Below are positions 7,888 to 14,371 of a stretch of 18,230 nucleotides of DNA, in pieces. Below the pieces are notes generated by a model, which was given only the letters and a program-made list of their open reading frames with translations, did no database searches and had not been told where the DNA came from. Location of the stretch: contig CAMZHP010000027.1 in assembly GCA_947306845.1 (NCBI GenBank), positions 1-18,230 of the forward strand. Direction: 5' to 3'. Positions within the stretch are counted from its first letter, which is position 1, and the number at the start of each line of letters is the position of its first letter. Position numbers and translations under genes: made by a program. The stretch is from an uncultured Prevotellaceae bacterium. Lineage in GTDB: Bacteria > Bacteroidota > Bacteroidia > Bacteroidales > Bacteroidaceae.

Positions 7888-8154
7888 TTAGAAAGGTAAA
7901 TCCTCATCTGAAGAAGGTTGGCTGTCACTTGAAGTTGTTTCTTCAGGTATTTTTTCTTCATCAAGGTCATCTACAATATATTTATCTTCTAATTCTTCTA
8001 ATTTTTTCCTATAATATTTTCCAGCTTTTTCAGCGAAAGCTAAAAAAGCATCAACGGTGAGATTTCCATTTTCTTCCCTGGGAATACCTTCCAGTAACAT
8101 TTCTAATTCCTTTTTCTCTTCTTCGCTCAATTGAGGTCTGTTATTTTCTTCCAT
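7888..8154 (-). CDS. Small acidic protein ending in an SSB-like C-terminal tip
   Basis: An 88-aa protein. Residues 1-60 are mostly charged helix (LSEEEKKELEMLLEGIP, then VDAFLAFAEKAGKYYRKKL). The tail from about residue 65 is disordered and acidic, ending SSDEDLPF at the stop codon (TAA at 7888-7890). Acidic residues followed by (I/L)-P-F at the very end are the hallmark of single-stranded DNA-binding proteins; this tip docks SSB partners such as RecQ, RecO, PriA and exonuclease I. No OB fold is present, and the protein is too short to be SSB. It could compete with SSB for partners or bring its own protein to them. That is inference; the tail could be chance. The ATG at 8154 follows a good promoter at 8205-8212. 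Confidence 0.75.
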   Translation of the reverse strand: MEENNRPQLSEEEKKELEMLLEGIPREENGNLTVDAFLAFAEKAGKYYRKKLEELEDKYIVDDLDEEKIPEETTSSDSQPSSDEDLPF

Positions 8155-8204
8155 ATTATAGTTTGTTTAATGGTTATGTATTTTTGTTTTTCACAAGAGA
8201 CATG

Positions 8205-8212
8205 CAAAGATA
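8205..8212 (-). promoter_or_regulatory. -7 promoter box of the 88-aa gene
   Basis: On the minus strand this reads TATCTTTG, a match to TAnnTTTG. A TTG (8234-8236 on the minus strand) lies 21 bp upstream as a possible -33 element. The ATG at 8154 is 50 bp downstream. It is the only clear promoter for the three-gene cluster that ends with the HD gene. Confidence 0.6.
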
Positions 8213-8311
8213 TGAAAATACATCGAAAGATATCAATAAAATATACATATAACACAATGTTGCATCAGATATTACTATCTTTTAGAATGTTTGTCAAGGT
8301 ATGAGGGTCTT

Positions 8312-9061
8312 TTAGGGTTCTTTATTGTTTATACCATATCCGAACAGAGCATAATCTCCTTTCAGTGGGTCATCAGGGAAGATTTTGGCGAGAGTGGCTG
8401 TCAGGCGGCGTGCGGCTGACATCGTTGCCGTTTTGGTCGTAAGGAGTCCAAGGTGTGCTGACTGTCGGAGGACATGGACATCCAATGGCATGATGAGTGT
8501 GCGTCGGTCGATGAAGTCCGCCCAAAGTCCTAGATCGACGGGTGAGTTGTTGCGTACCATCCATCTGAGGAACAGGCACACTCGCTTGCACGCCGAAAGG
8601 GTGTTATGGGGAATGATTCTGCTGCTGCCGTTGCTGTTGAAATACTGGCAGATGACCGCGATGGCAGAGGGAGCGTCCGTGGCATGTTGGCGGACGTAAT
8701 CACCCAGTGAGCCGTACGTCAGCAGTAGTTGCTGGTAGGCATGAAGGAAACGATGCATGGTGTCATTTTTATACAGGCGGTAGAAGCATCTGGTGTCTCC
8801 TTTCTTGAAATGGTCTTCGAATTTTCCATTCTTTATCCAGTCATCCACTTCTCCATTTGACCAGTCGAGAATCATCTCGATTTTTTTGTTGAACTGACTG
8901 CGGTTTCCATAGCTCAGGCTTGAGGCGATGAATGCCATTGCCTCTTGGTTCTTGATGCCGTTGACCTGGTGCATGAACCATGAGGGATCATCTATAAGGA
9001 AGTCAGCCGTCTCGTATCGTTCAGCGTATTGTTGTAGGAGCTGATGCGTAGATTTTATCAT
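8312..9061 (-). CDS. TIGR02757 family protein
   Basis: A 249-aa protein matching TIGR02757 (DUF2400), a Bacteroidetes-conserved family of unknown function. The diagnostic C-terminal half reads CKRVCLFLRWMVRNNSPVDLGLW, then a PLDVHVLRQSAHLGLL segment, and ends with DPLKGDYALFGYG. The family's arrangement (Arg-rich helix, then P-L-D-x-H) resembles helix-hairpin-helix DNA glycosylases, but I cannot assign catalysis. The length is normal and no break is seen. Its ATG lies 3 bp after the stop of the upstream gene (9065-9598), so the two are translated from one message. Confidence 0.88.
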   Translation of the reverse strand: MIKSTHQLLQQYAERYETADFLIDDPSWFMHQVNGIKNQEAMAFIASSLSYGNRSQFNKKIEMILDWSNGEVDDWIKNGKFEDHFKKGDTRCFYRLYKNDTMHRFLHAYQQLLLTYGSLGDYVRQHATDAPSAIAVICQYFNSNGSSRIIPHNTLSACKRVCLFLRWMVRNNSPVDLGLWADFIDRRTLIMPLDVHVLRQSAHLGLLTTKTATMSAARRLTATLAKIFPDDPLKGDYALFGYGINNKEP

Positions 9062-9064
9062 CTC

Positions 9065-9598
9065 TCAGTTCATCATTTTTGTCATGCGGTATCCCATCCG
9101 TTTCAGCTGTATGGCCGCTCCCATTAGATAGAGTTGGTGCAAACAGATGACGTATGCGTTGAACGCATCTCTTGTTCCTGGTTCGATGTTCTGATGTCGC
9201 AGCGCGTTATAGACACGGGATGCGCATTCGCCGACCAGTTTCTCCAGTACGGTGTAGTCCACGCCGCTGAGCAGCAGTACTTCCTCGCGGATGTACTCGT
9301 CCATACTGTCATAGCCCCGTTTGTCCCGCATAAAAGCATATAGGTCTTCGATGTTTGAGTATATTTCCCACTCCACATCCCAGAATTTAGCCACGGCCAT
9401 GCCGATGTACATCATCCATCCGAGGCTTGCGGACGGGAAGTCGTTGAACTCCCTGATGCCGTCCGGGATGTAGGCTTTCGCTATCTCTTCCCATTTCTCC
9501 TCCACGTCAGGGCATTCCGGCAACCGTTCATCCACCTCGTGCATGCTGAGGAGGAACTGGTGCAGGTCTTTTCGCAGTTGTTCTTCGAATTGTTCCAT
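9065..9598 (-). CDS. Conserved hypothetical protein, Bacteroidales
   Basis: A 177-aa, mainly helical, soluble protein from the ATG at 9598. I cannot name a family. Visible features are an acidic N-terminal helix (EQFEEQLRKDLHQFLL), a hydrophobic helix at about 60-75 (ASLGWMMYIGMAVAKFW), and a C-terminal helix with YVICLHQLYLMGAAIQLKRMGYRM. The start at 9598 is supported by a -7 box at 9622-9629; the upstream extension to 9643 would read through that promoter and the terminator of the gene before it. It is the first gene of a two-gene unit with the TIGR02757 gene. Confidence 0.8.
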   Translation of the reverse strand: MEQFEEQLRKDLHQFLLSMHEVDERLPECPDVEEKWEEIAKAYIPDGIREFNDFPSASLGWMMYIGMAVAKFWDVEWEIYSNIEDLYAFMRDKRGYDSMDEYIREEVLLLSGVDYTVLEKLVGECASRVYNALRHQNIEPGTRDAFNAYVICLHQLYLMGAAIQLKRMGYRMTKMMN

Positions 9599-9621
9599 TT
9601 CGTATGTCAATAAAGCAAGTG

Positions 9622-9629
9622 CAAAAATA
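9622..9629 (-). promoter_or_regulatory. -7 promoter box of the 177-aa gene
   Basis: The minus strand reads TATTTTTG (TAnnTTTG), 23 bp upstream of the ATG at 9598. It lies just beyond the T-run of the thioredoxin terminator, so one unit ends and the next begins within about 45 bp. Confidence 0.6.
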
Positions 9630-9630
9630 C

Positions 9631-9668
9631 AAAAAAATCCCAAAGCATGAAAACTCGTGCTTTGGGAT
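9631..9668 (-). terminator. Rho-independent terminator after the thioredoxin gene
   Basis: A hairpin with arms TCCCAAAGCA (9638-9647) and TGCTTTGGGA (9659-9668) and an 11-nt loop. On the minus strand it is followed by a run of seven T (9631-9637). It lies 14 bp after the thioredoxin stop codon. Confidence 0.85.
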
Positions 9669-9682
9669 TGATGATGATGGCT

Positions 9683-10006
9683 CTATTCCATTATACTTTC
9701 TGCCAGTCTTGTGAGTTCCTGATAGGGTAGTGCGCCAACCTGCCGCTCGATGTTCCCATCCTTGGTGATGAAGAAGAGCGTGGGGATTGATTGGATGCGG
9801 GCAGCCATGGCCAGAGCCTGGTTTTTGTCCACATCCACCTTCAGTACCTTTATGCGTCCTTCGTAGTCTTGAGCCAGTCGTTTCAGCATGGGAGCCATGC
9901 TTTTGCAAGGACCGCACCACGTGGCGTAGAAATCAATGATGACAGGGATTGTTCCTGTGTAGTTGTATCCTCTGAGATACTGCTGATAGTCTTTGATATT
10001 CTCCAT
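9683..10006 (-). CDS. trxA: Thioredoxin
   Basis: A 107-aa thioredoxin of normal length. The active site is W30-C31-G-P-C34 in FYATWCGPCKSM, and the cis-proline loop SIPTLFFI follows at about residue 75. It reduces protein disulfides in the cytoplasm; no signal peptide is present, and the N-terminus (MENIKDYQQYLRG) runs straight into the first strand. It starts 10 bp after the membrane 4Fe-4S gene on the same strand, so the pair is an operon that ends at the hairpin 9631-9668. The oxyR gene next door fits a redox neighbourhood. It is one of possibly several thioredoxins of the organism; whether it is the main one cannot be told. Confidence 0.93.
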   Translation of the reverse strand: MENIKDYQQYLRGYNYTGTIPVIIDFYATWCGPCKSMAPMLKRLAQDYEGRIKVLKVDVDKNQALAMAARIQSIPTLFFITKDGNIERQVGALPYQELTRLAESIME

Positions 10007-10016
10007 AATCGTATTG

Positions 10017-10709
10017 CTATTTTTTTAGATTCATGATTTTTGTCGGGCAGGCCAAAGTACATTTTCCGCATTTGATACAGTCGGGGTGCAGGTAGCCTGT
10101 TACTTCACCACGAGAGTCGTAGGGCGTGAGTTGCATGGGACAGACACGTGCGCAACTCTTGCATTTCATCTGACAGGCACTGCTCACGTGGACAGACTTG
10201 AAACCTTTGGGTAATGGTTCTTTCTTGGGTGCCACCCAGCGTGAGATGGTTCCCATAGGGCAGAAACTGCACCAGGTACGGGGAGCATAGATGAACGACA
10301 GCGTTACCCCGACGATGGTGGTGATGAGGATGATGGTCCAGAATACGCGTCCCACGTCCCCCCAACTCTTGGCGAAACTCAGTTGGATGCCGAACATGGA
10401 GAAGATGAAGAACACCATGAACAGCCGGAAACCGAATGTCCGCACGAACTTCGGTATGGGTCTGTGAGGTGAATATTTCGAGAGCAGACGGTCGTACATG
10501 CTACCTCTCGGACAGACATGACCGCACCAGTATCGTCCCCGCCAGATGGATGTAAGTACAGGCCCTATCATGCAGATGAGCGCAAGCAGGCCGATGACCG
10601 GATAGAGCCATCCGATGACGAGGTAGGCGAAAAGTATCCAATAGAGCGGCATGCCCTTGGTCTCGAAATGCCTGTGGAAGTTCTTTTTCTTATTCTTCTT
10701 CTGTTCCAT
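10017..10709 (-). CDS. Membrane 4Fe-4S binding protein (NapH/CcoG-like)
   Basis: A 230-aa integral membrane electron-transfer protein. It has hydrophobic helices at about 20-60 (two), 120-140 and 150-170. Two membrane-edge cysteine motifs occur: WCGHVCPRG and WCSFCPMGT, as in NapH and related proteins. The C-terminal domain carries two [4Fe-4S] sites: CQMKCKSCARVCP (C-x3-C-x2-C-x3-C-P) and CIKCGKCTLACP (C-x2-C-x2-C-x3-C-P). It probably passes electrons from quinol to a partner; the partner is not visible here. The N-terminus is basic (KKNKKKNFHRH). It is the first gene of an operon with thioredoxin and diverges from oxyR across a 110-bp gap. Confidence 0.87.
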   Translation of the reverse strand: MEQKKNKKKNFHRHFETKGMPLYWILFAYLVIGWLYPVIGLLALICMIGPVLTSIWRGRYWCGHVCPRGSMYDRLLSKYSPHRPIPKFVRTFGFRLFMVFFIFSMFGIQLSFAKSWGDVGRVFWTIILITTIVGVTLSFIYAPRTWCSFCPMGTISRWVAPKKEPLPKGFKSVHVSSACQMKCKSCARVCPMQLTPYDSRGEVTGYLHPDCIKCGKCTLACPTKIMNLKK

Positions 10710-10734
10710 GTTGCATTCTATTTTTTTTCTTGTG

Positions 10735-10742
10735 CAAAATTA
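10735..10742 (-). promoter_or_regulatory. -7 promoter box of the 4Fe-4S/thioredoxin operon
   Basis: The minus strand reads TAATTTTG, a match to TAnnTTTG, 25 bp upstream of the ATG at 10709. No TTTG -33 box is seen at 19-21 bp. Confidence 0.5.
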
Positions 10743-10776
10743 CAAAAGAAACAATAGAAATATGAATGTAATTTTC

Positions 10777-10784
10777 TATCTTTG
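10777..10784 (+). promoter_or_regulatory. -7 promoter box of oxyR
   Basis: TATCTTTG matches TAnnTTTG, 35 bp upstream of the oxyR ATG at 10820. It overlaps a CTAT half-site (10776-10779) of the kind OxyR proteins bind. Confidence 0.55.
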
Positions 10785-10819
10785 CATCGATTTTATCTAT
10801 TATGGTAAACTTGTGAGGT

Positions 10820-11746
10820 ATGACTTTACAGCAACTGAAATATATTGTAGCCATCGACCGCTACCGTAATTTTGCCAAGGCCGCTGAGTCTTGCGGTATC
10901 TCCCAGCCTACACTGAGTGCCATGTTGGTGAAACTGGAAGAGGAACTTGATGTGCGTATCTTTGAGCGCAGCAACAAAAGTGTCACACCGACGGCCAACG
11001 GAGTAAAGATTATCCGTCAGGCAGAGCGTGCCATTGCCGAAGCAGAACGCATCACTTGGTTGGTGAACGAGGAAAAGGGGAATGTGTCCGGCGAACTCTC
11101 ACTATCTGTTGGACCGACCATCGCTCCTTATATCCTTCCAAAGTTTATCAAGCATTATGTGGAGGATTATCCTTCTGTCAAACTCAGCATAAAGGAGATG
11201 AAAGCCGACACGATGCTCGGCGAGTTGTTGCTGGGGCATCTCGACGCCGGTATCGCCATCAGCGGGAACACCCGTCAGGGAGTGTTGGAGATACCGCTTT
11301 ATACAGAGAAATTTATGGTCTATCTGGCGGAAAACTGCTGGAGGAAGCTTCCCGTGTTCAAGCCCGAGAACCTGGAGCATGAGAAGATGTGGGTGATGAA
11401 GGAGGCGCAGTGCCTTCGTGAGAGCGCGTTCAGTTTCTGCAAGGCAAGGACTAAAGGGCGGCATATCTACGAGGCTGGCAGCATCGAGACCCTTATCCGC
11501 ATCGTCGATGAGAATGGCGGTTTTACCATCATCCCCGAAATGCACTTGCCCTTCCTTACCGACAAGCAACGTGAGAATGTCCGTCGCATAGAAGGTGACT
11601 ATTTGTCGCAGCGCCGTGTCTCACTCTATATTCGTGAGGACTACATCCGTCAGAGCATGCTCAACACCATCACCAAAACACTCCTCCGTTTCATGCCCGA
11701 AGGGATGATGGAGGAGCGTATAGTGAAGTATGGGATCAAGCTGTAG
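10820..11746 (+). CDS. oxyR: OxyR, peroxide-sensing LysR-family regulator
   Basis: A 308-aa LysR-family protein. The winged helix-turn-helix is at residues 1-60 (NFAKAAESCGISQPTLSAML), with the usual linker helix to about 90 and the sensor domain from about 92. The peroxide switch is intact: C198 and C207 in AQCLRESAFSFC match the CLRxxAxxFC pair of E. coli OxyR (C199/C208). Oxidation to a disulfide would turn it into an activator of catalase, peroxiredoxin and related genes. It diverges from the 4Fe-4S/thioredoxin operon, a possible target. The gene ends 3 bp from the stop codon of the convergent rtcB, leaving no room for a terminator between them. The ATG at 10820 gives the standard family start MTLQQLKYIVAI. 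Confidence 0.94.
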   Translation: MTLQQLKYIVAIDRYRNFAKAAESCGISQPTLSAMLVKLEEELDVRIFERSNKSVTPTANGVKIIRQAERAIAEAERITWLVNEEKGNVSGELSLSVGPTIAPYILPKFIKHYVEDYPSVKLSIKEMKADTMLGELLLGHLDAGIAISGNTRQGVLEIPLYTEKFMVYLAENCWRKLPVFKPENLEHEKMWVMKEAQCLRESAFSFCKARTKGRHIYEAGSIETLIRIVDENGGFTIIPEMHLPFLTDKQRENVRRIEGDYLSQRRVSLYIREDYIRQSMLNTITKTLLRFMPEGMMEERIVKYGIKL

Positions 11747-11749
11747 ATC

Positions 11750-12922
11750 TCATCCTTTGATTACCGCCACGGGGAGCAGTCGGGTCTTCACTTTCACCAG
11801 GTCGGCCTCGTTGGCGATGACCGTTTCGATGTCCTTGTATGCACCCGATGCCTCCTGCATGTCGTCCTGTGAACGGATGGCGTGTACGATGCCCTTGGCC
11901 TCGAGTTGTGCCACTTCCGTAGCCATGTCGAGGGTCTTGATGGCTGCCGTGCGTGACAGCACACGACCGGCACCGTGCGAGCAAGAGCAGAACGAGTCGG
12001 GGTTGCCGAGACCCTCCACGATGTAGGAGGCCGTTCCCTGAGAGCCAGGTATGATGCCGATGACTCCTTCACGGGCGAGGGTGGCACCCTTGCGGTGAAC
12101 GATGACATTCTTCCCGAAGTGGTTCTCCCAAGCAGCGTAGTTGTGGGCGATGTTAATCATCGGCTCGAACTCTATGCCTTCCAGTGCGTCGGCTAGCACA
12201 TCTTCGATGCGCTCCATCATCAGCTTGCGGTTGCAGAGGGCGAAGTCGATGCAGTATTGCATTTCTTTCCAGTACATATCGAACTCCTTGCATCCACGTG
12301 CGAGGAACGGCAGGCGGATGTTGGGCGACACCACGGAGTGCCACTGCACATTGAGTTCGGCGGCAAGTTTGTTGTAATAGTCGCCTACCTGCTTGCCCAG
12401 ATTGCGTGAACCCGAGTGAATCATAATCCAAAGGGTGTCCTCCTCGTCTTTCTGCAACTCTATGAAGTGGTTGCCCCCGCCCAGTGTTCCCACCTCCTTG
12501 GGGATGGAGTTGATGCGGCGCTTCACTACCTCCAGGGTATCGATGTCGTGTCCTACGGGCAGATATTTCTCGTCCTGTGCCTCTTTGTGGTGGTCCATTC
12601 CCAACGGGATGCGCTTGCGGATACCCCTCATAATTTGCTTGCGGAGCACATCGGTGGGTATGTCGCTCACTTTCCAGTTGGTCTTCACGGCACACATGCC
12701 GCAACCTATGTCCACGCCTACGGCGTTGGGTATCACGGCATCCACACATGCCAGCACACCACCGATAGGCATTCCCATGCCAGCATGCACGTCGGGCATG
12801 ATGGCAAGGTGATGGAAGAGGAAGGGCAGCGTGGTCAGATTTTCTATCTGGCTCATGGCCGATTCCTCGACGTTGTCCGTCCAAATCTTCACTGGACGAT
12901 TGTTGATCATCTTGACTTGCAT
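11750..12922 (-). CDS. rtcB: RtcB RNA-splicing/repair ligase
   Basis: A 390-aa RtcB, close to the E. coli length (408). It joins RNA 2',3'-cyclic phosphate or 3'-phosphate ends to 5'-OH ends using GTP and Mn2+. The active-site set is complete: C74 in GVDIGCGM, H152 in GGGNHFIEL, H169 in MIHSGSRNLG, H260 in INIAHNYAAW, and the guanylylated H316 in SCSHGAGR. These correspond to C78, H168, H185, H281 and H337 of E. coli RtcB. The ATG at 12922 follows a leader of about 85 nt from the -7 box at 13016-13023. No RtcA cyclase is present; the divergent partner is a predicted nucleotidyltransferase followed by a WYL regulator, a known alternative RNA-repair arrangement. It converges on oxyR with a 3-bp gap. 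Confidence 0.96.
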   Translation of the reverse strand: MQVKMINNRPVKIWTDNVEESAMSQIENLTTLPFLFHHLAIMPDVHAGMGMPIGGVLACVDAVIPNAVGVDIGCGMCAVKTNWKVSDIPTDVLRKQIMRGIRKRIPLGMDHHKEAQDEKYLPVGHDIDTLEVVKRRINSIPKEVGTLGGGNHFIELQKDEEDTLWIMIHSGSRNLGKQVGDYYNKLAAELNVQWHSVVSPNIRLPFLARGCKEFDMYWKEMQYCIDFALCNRKLMMERIEDVLADALEGIEFEPMINIAHNYAAWENHFGKNVIVHRKGATLAREGVIGIIPGSQGTASYIVEGLGNPDSFCSCSHGAGRVLSRTAAIKTLDMATEVAQLEAKGIVHAIRSQDDMQEASGAYKDIETVIANEADLVKVKTRLLPVAVIKG

Positions 12923-12990
12923 TGTCTTTTCGTTTTAATTGTAATACATCTTTAAATTGGTGGTGCCTCGTAGCTCATATTTCTAAACGT

Positions 12991-13008
12991 GTCTGATGTT
13001 TTTCAGAC
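12991..13008 (-). promoter_or_regulatory. Hairpin at the 5' end of the rtcB leader
   Basis: GTCTGA (12991-12996) and TCAGAC (13003-13008) form a perfect 6-bp stem with a 6-nt loop. The -7 box at 13016-13023 places the transcript start at about 13007-13010, so the hairpin would be the first structure in the rtcB mRNA, about 70 nt before the ATG. Confidence 0.45.
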
Positions 13009-13015
13009 CGCGATG

Positions 13016-13023
13016 CAAAACTA
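13016..13023 (-). promoter_or_regulatory. -7 promoter box of rtcB
   Basis: The minus strand reads TAGTTTTG (TAnnTTTG). There is no TTTG -33 box at 19-21 bp upstream. Instead the inverted repeat 13032-13052 begins exactly 8 bp upstream and covers that position. Confidence 0.65.
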
Positions 13024-13031
13024 TAGTGTTA

Positions 13032-13052
13032 CTACGCATTGTTTTTGCGTAT
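13032..13052. promoter_or_regulatory. Operator copy 1 (rtcB side)
   Basis: CTACGCA (13032-13038), a 7-nt spacer, and TGCGTAT (13046-13052). The arms are 7 nt with one mismatch at the outer end. It has the same sequence and geometry as copy 2 at 13102-13122, 70 bp away. The intact arm (TGCGTAG on the minus strand) is the one next to the rtcB promoter. Confidence 0.8.
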
Positions 13053-13077
13053 TAGGGGAAAAGTTTTGTAAAAAATA

Positions 13078-13098
13078 TCGAAAAAACATATTTTTCGA
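13078..13098. promoter_or_regulatory. AT-rich palindrome between the two operators
   Basis: TCGAAAAA (13078-13085) and TTTTTCGA (13091-13098) form a perfect 8-nt inverted repeat with a 5-nt spacer. Its sequence is unrelated to the CTACGCA operators and it lies between them. It could be a site for a second protein or a bendable AT tract. Confidence 0.45.
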
Positions 13099-13101
13099 GT
13101 T

Positions 13102-13122
13102 CTACGCAAATAGGATGCGTAG
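13102..13122. promoter_or_regulatory. Operator copy 2 (nucleotidyltransferase side)
   Basis: CTACGCA (13102-13108), spacer AATAGGA, and TGCGTAG (13116-13122): a perfect inverted repeat with 7-nt arms. It ends exactly 8 bp before the -7 box at 13131-13138, mirroring copy 1. It is most likely the binding site of the WYL regulator encoded two genes on. Confidence 0.82.
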
Positions 13123-13130
13123 AAATTACT

Positions 13131-13138
13131 TATCTTTG
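13131..13138 (+). promoter_or_regulatory. -7 promoter box of the nucleotidyltransferase-WYL operon
   Basis: TATCTTTG matches TAnnTTTG, 28 bp upstream of the ATG at 13167. The -33 region lacks TTTG and is covered by operator copy 2. Confidence 0.68.
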
Positions 13139-13166
13139 CAATAGCGAAGAAAAATGGATGATTATG

Positions 13167-14360
13167 ATGACCAACTTTGACATCATTAGGAAGGACGGCA
13201 GGTTGCTTTATGAATACATCCGAGGCAGCCACTTATATGGTCTCAACAATGAGTACAGCGACATCGATACCAGCGGTGTCTTTGTCTGCACGCGTGACGA
13301 ACTGTTCGGCTGCTTCGGCTACAAGCCCCAGGTGACAGACAGCCGTCATGACAACACATGGTATGAGATAGGGGAGTTGATTCGTCTGCTCTTGAAGTCT
13401 AACCCCACGGTGTTGGAGAGCCTTTTTGTGCCTAAGGACAAGGTCATCGGTGATATCCATCCGCTTATGCAGATGATCATCGACAATCGTAACCAGTTCA
13501 TCAGCAAGCAGTGCTTCAGTCCCTTCTTCGGCTATGCCAAGTCTCAGATTGAGAAGGCGCGTGGCCTAAACAAGAAGATTGTCAATCCCGTGACAGAGCG
13601 ACTGACTCCATACGACTTCATCTATACGTTCAAGGGACAGGGCAGTACGAAATTTCGCGACTGGCTTGCCAACCGTAGTCTGCATCAGGAGTTCTGCGGA
13701 TTGGTCAATGTGCCGAATATGCATGACATCTACGGCGTGTATTATGACTTCGGGGCGCATACCGCCGCTTACCCGGATTGGAAAAACGATGAGCAGTTTC
13801 TCTCTTTCTGTCAGGATTACTATAGCGAAAGGGATAAGAATACGGTCATCGAAAGGTTGTCTCAGGCTGAGCCTATAGGCTACCGTGGTGTCATCAACTT
13901 GGATGCCAAGGCCGATGAGATACGCCTCTCTTCCATCGATGACAAAAACACCCGTCCCATGTGCTTCATCTCCTACAACCAGAGCGGTTACTCCACACAT
14001 TGCCGTCAGTACGCTGAGTATCAGGAGTGGGTGAGGAACCGCAATCCGAAACGCTATGAGTCAAACCTCGACAAGAACTACGACGCAAAAAACATGATGC
14101 ACTGCTTCCGTCTGATGCATATGGCGGCGGAGATAGCAGAGGGTAGGGGAGTGATTCTGCAGCGCACGTGGGACAGACAGTTCCTGTTGGACGTGCGCAA
14201 CCACAAGTTTGAGTATGAGGAAATCATCGAGATGTTGGAACAGGACAAGGAACGGATGAACCAATTGATGGAGCAGTCCTCCATCCCAGAAAAGATTGAT
14301 GCGGACTTTGTCAACGACTTGATGATAGAGATTCGTAAAAAGCAATTTGAAATGAACTAA
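13167..14360 (+). CDS. RlaP/YcgL-type nucleotidyltransferase, RNA-repair associated
   Basis: A 397-aa protein with a polymerase-beta-type nucleotidyltransferase fold near its N-terminus: RGSHLYGLNNEYSDIDTSG, the GS...D-I-D signature with G20-S21 and the metal-binding D32 and D34 by this start. This matches the RlaP (RNA ligase-associated protein, COG3541/YcgL, PF10127) family, proposed to work with RtcB or other RNA ligases, perhaps by adding nucleotides to or modifying broken RNA ends. That activity is predicted, not shown. The remaining 330 residues are mostly alpha-helical with many charged residues. The ATG at 13167 (MTNFDIIRKDG) is preferred; ATGs at 13158 and 13164 are in frame. It is 11 bp ahead of the WYL gene and divergent from rtcB. 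Confidence 0.88.
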   Translation: MTNFDIIRKDGRLLYEYIRGSHLYGLNNEYSDIDTSGVFVCTRDELFGCFGYKPQVTDSRHDNTWYEIGELIRLLLKSNPTVLESLFVPKDKVIGDIHPLMQMIIDNRNQFISKQCFSPFFGYAKSQIEKARGLNKKIVNPVTERLTPYDFIYTFKGQGSTKFRDWLANRSLHQEFCGLVNVPNMHDIYGVYYDFGAHTAAYPDWKNDEQFLSFCQDYYSERDKNTVIERLSQAEPIGYRGVINLDAKADEIRLSSIDDKNTRPMCFISYNQSGYSTHCRQYAEYQEWVRNRNPKRYESNLDKNYDAKNMMHCFRLMHMAAEIAEGRGVILQRTWDRQFLLDVRNHKFEYEEIIEMLEQDKERMNQLMEQSSIPEKIDADFVNDLMIEIRKKQFEMN

Positions 14361-14371
14361 AAAGCAATACC

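Noticed and set aside
12153..12955. Long open frames on both strands within rtcB (243 codons minus, 179 codons plus)
   Set aside because: RtcB is complete with all active-site residues in its own frame. The others are rich in Arg, Gly and His or otherwise of shadow composition.
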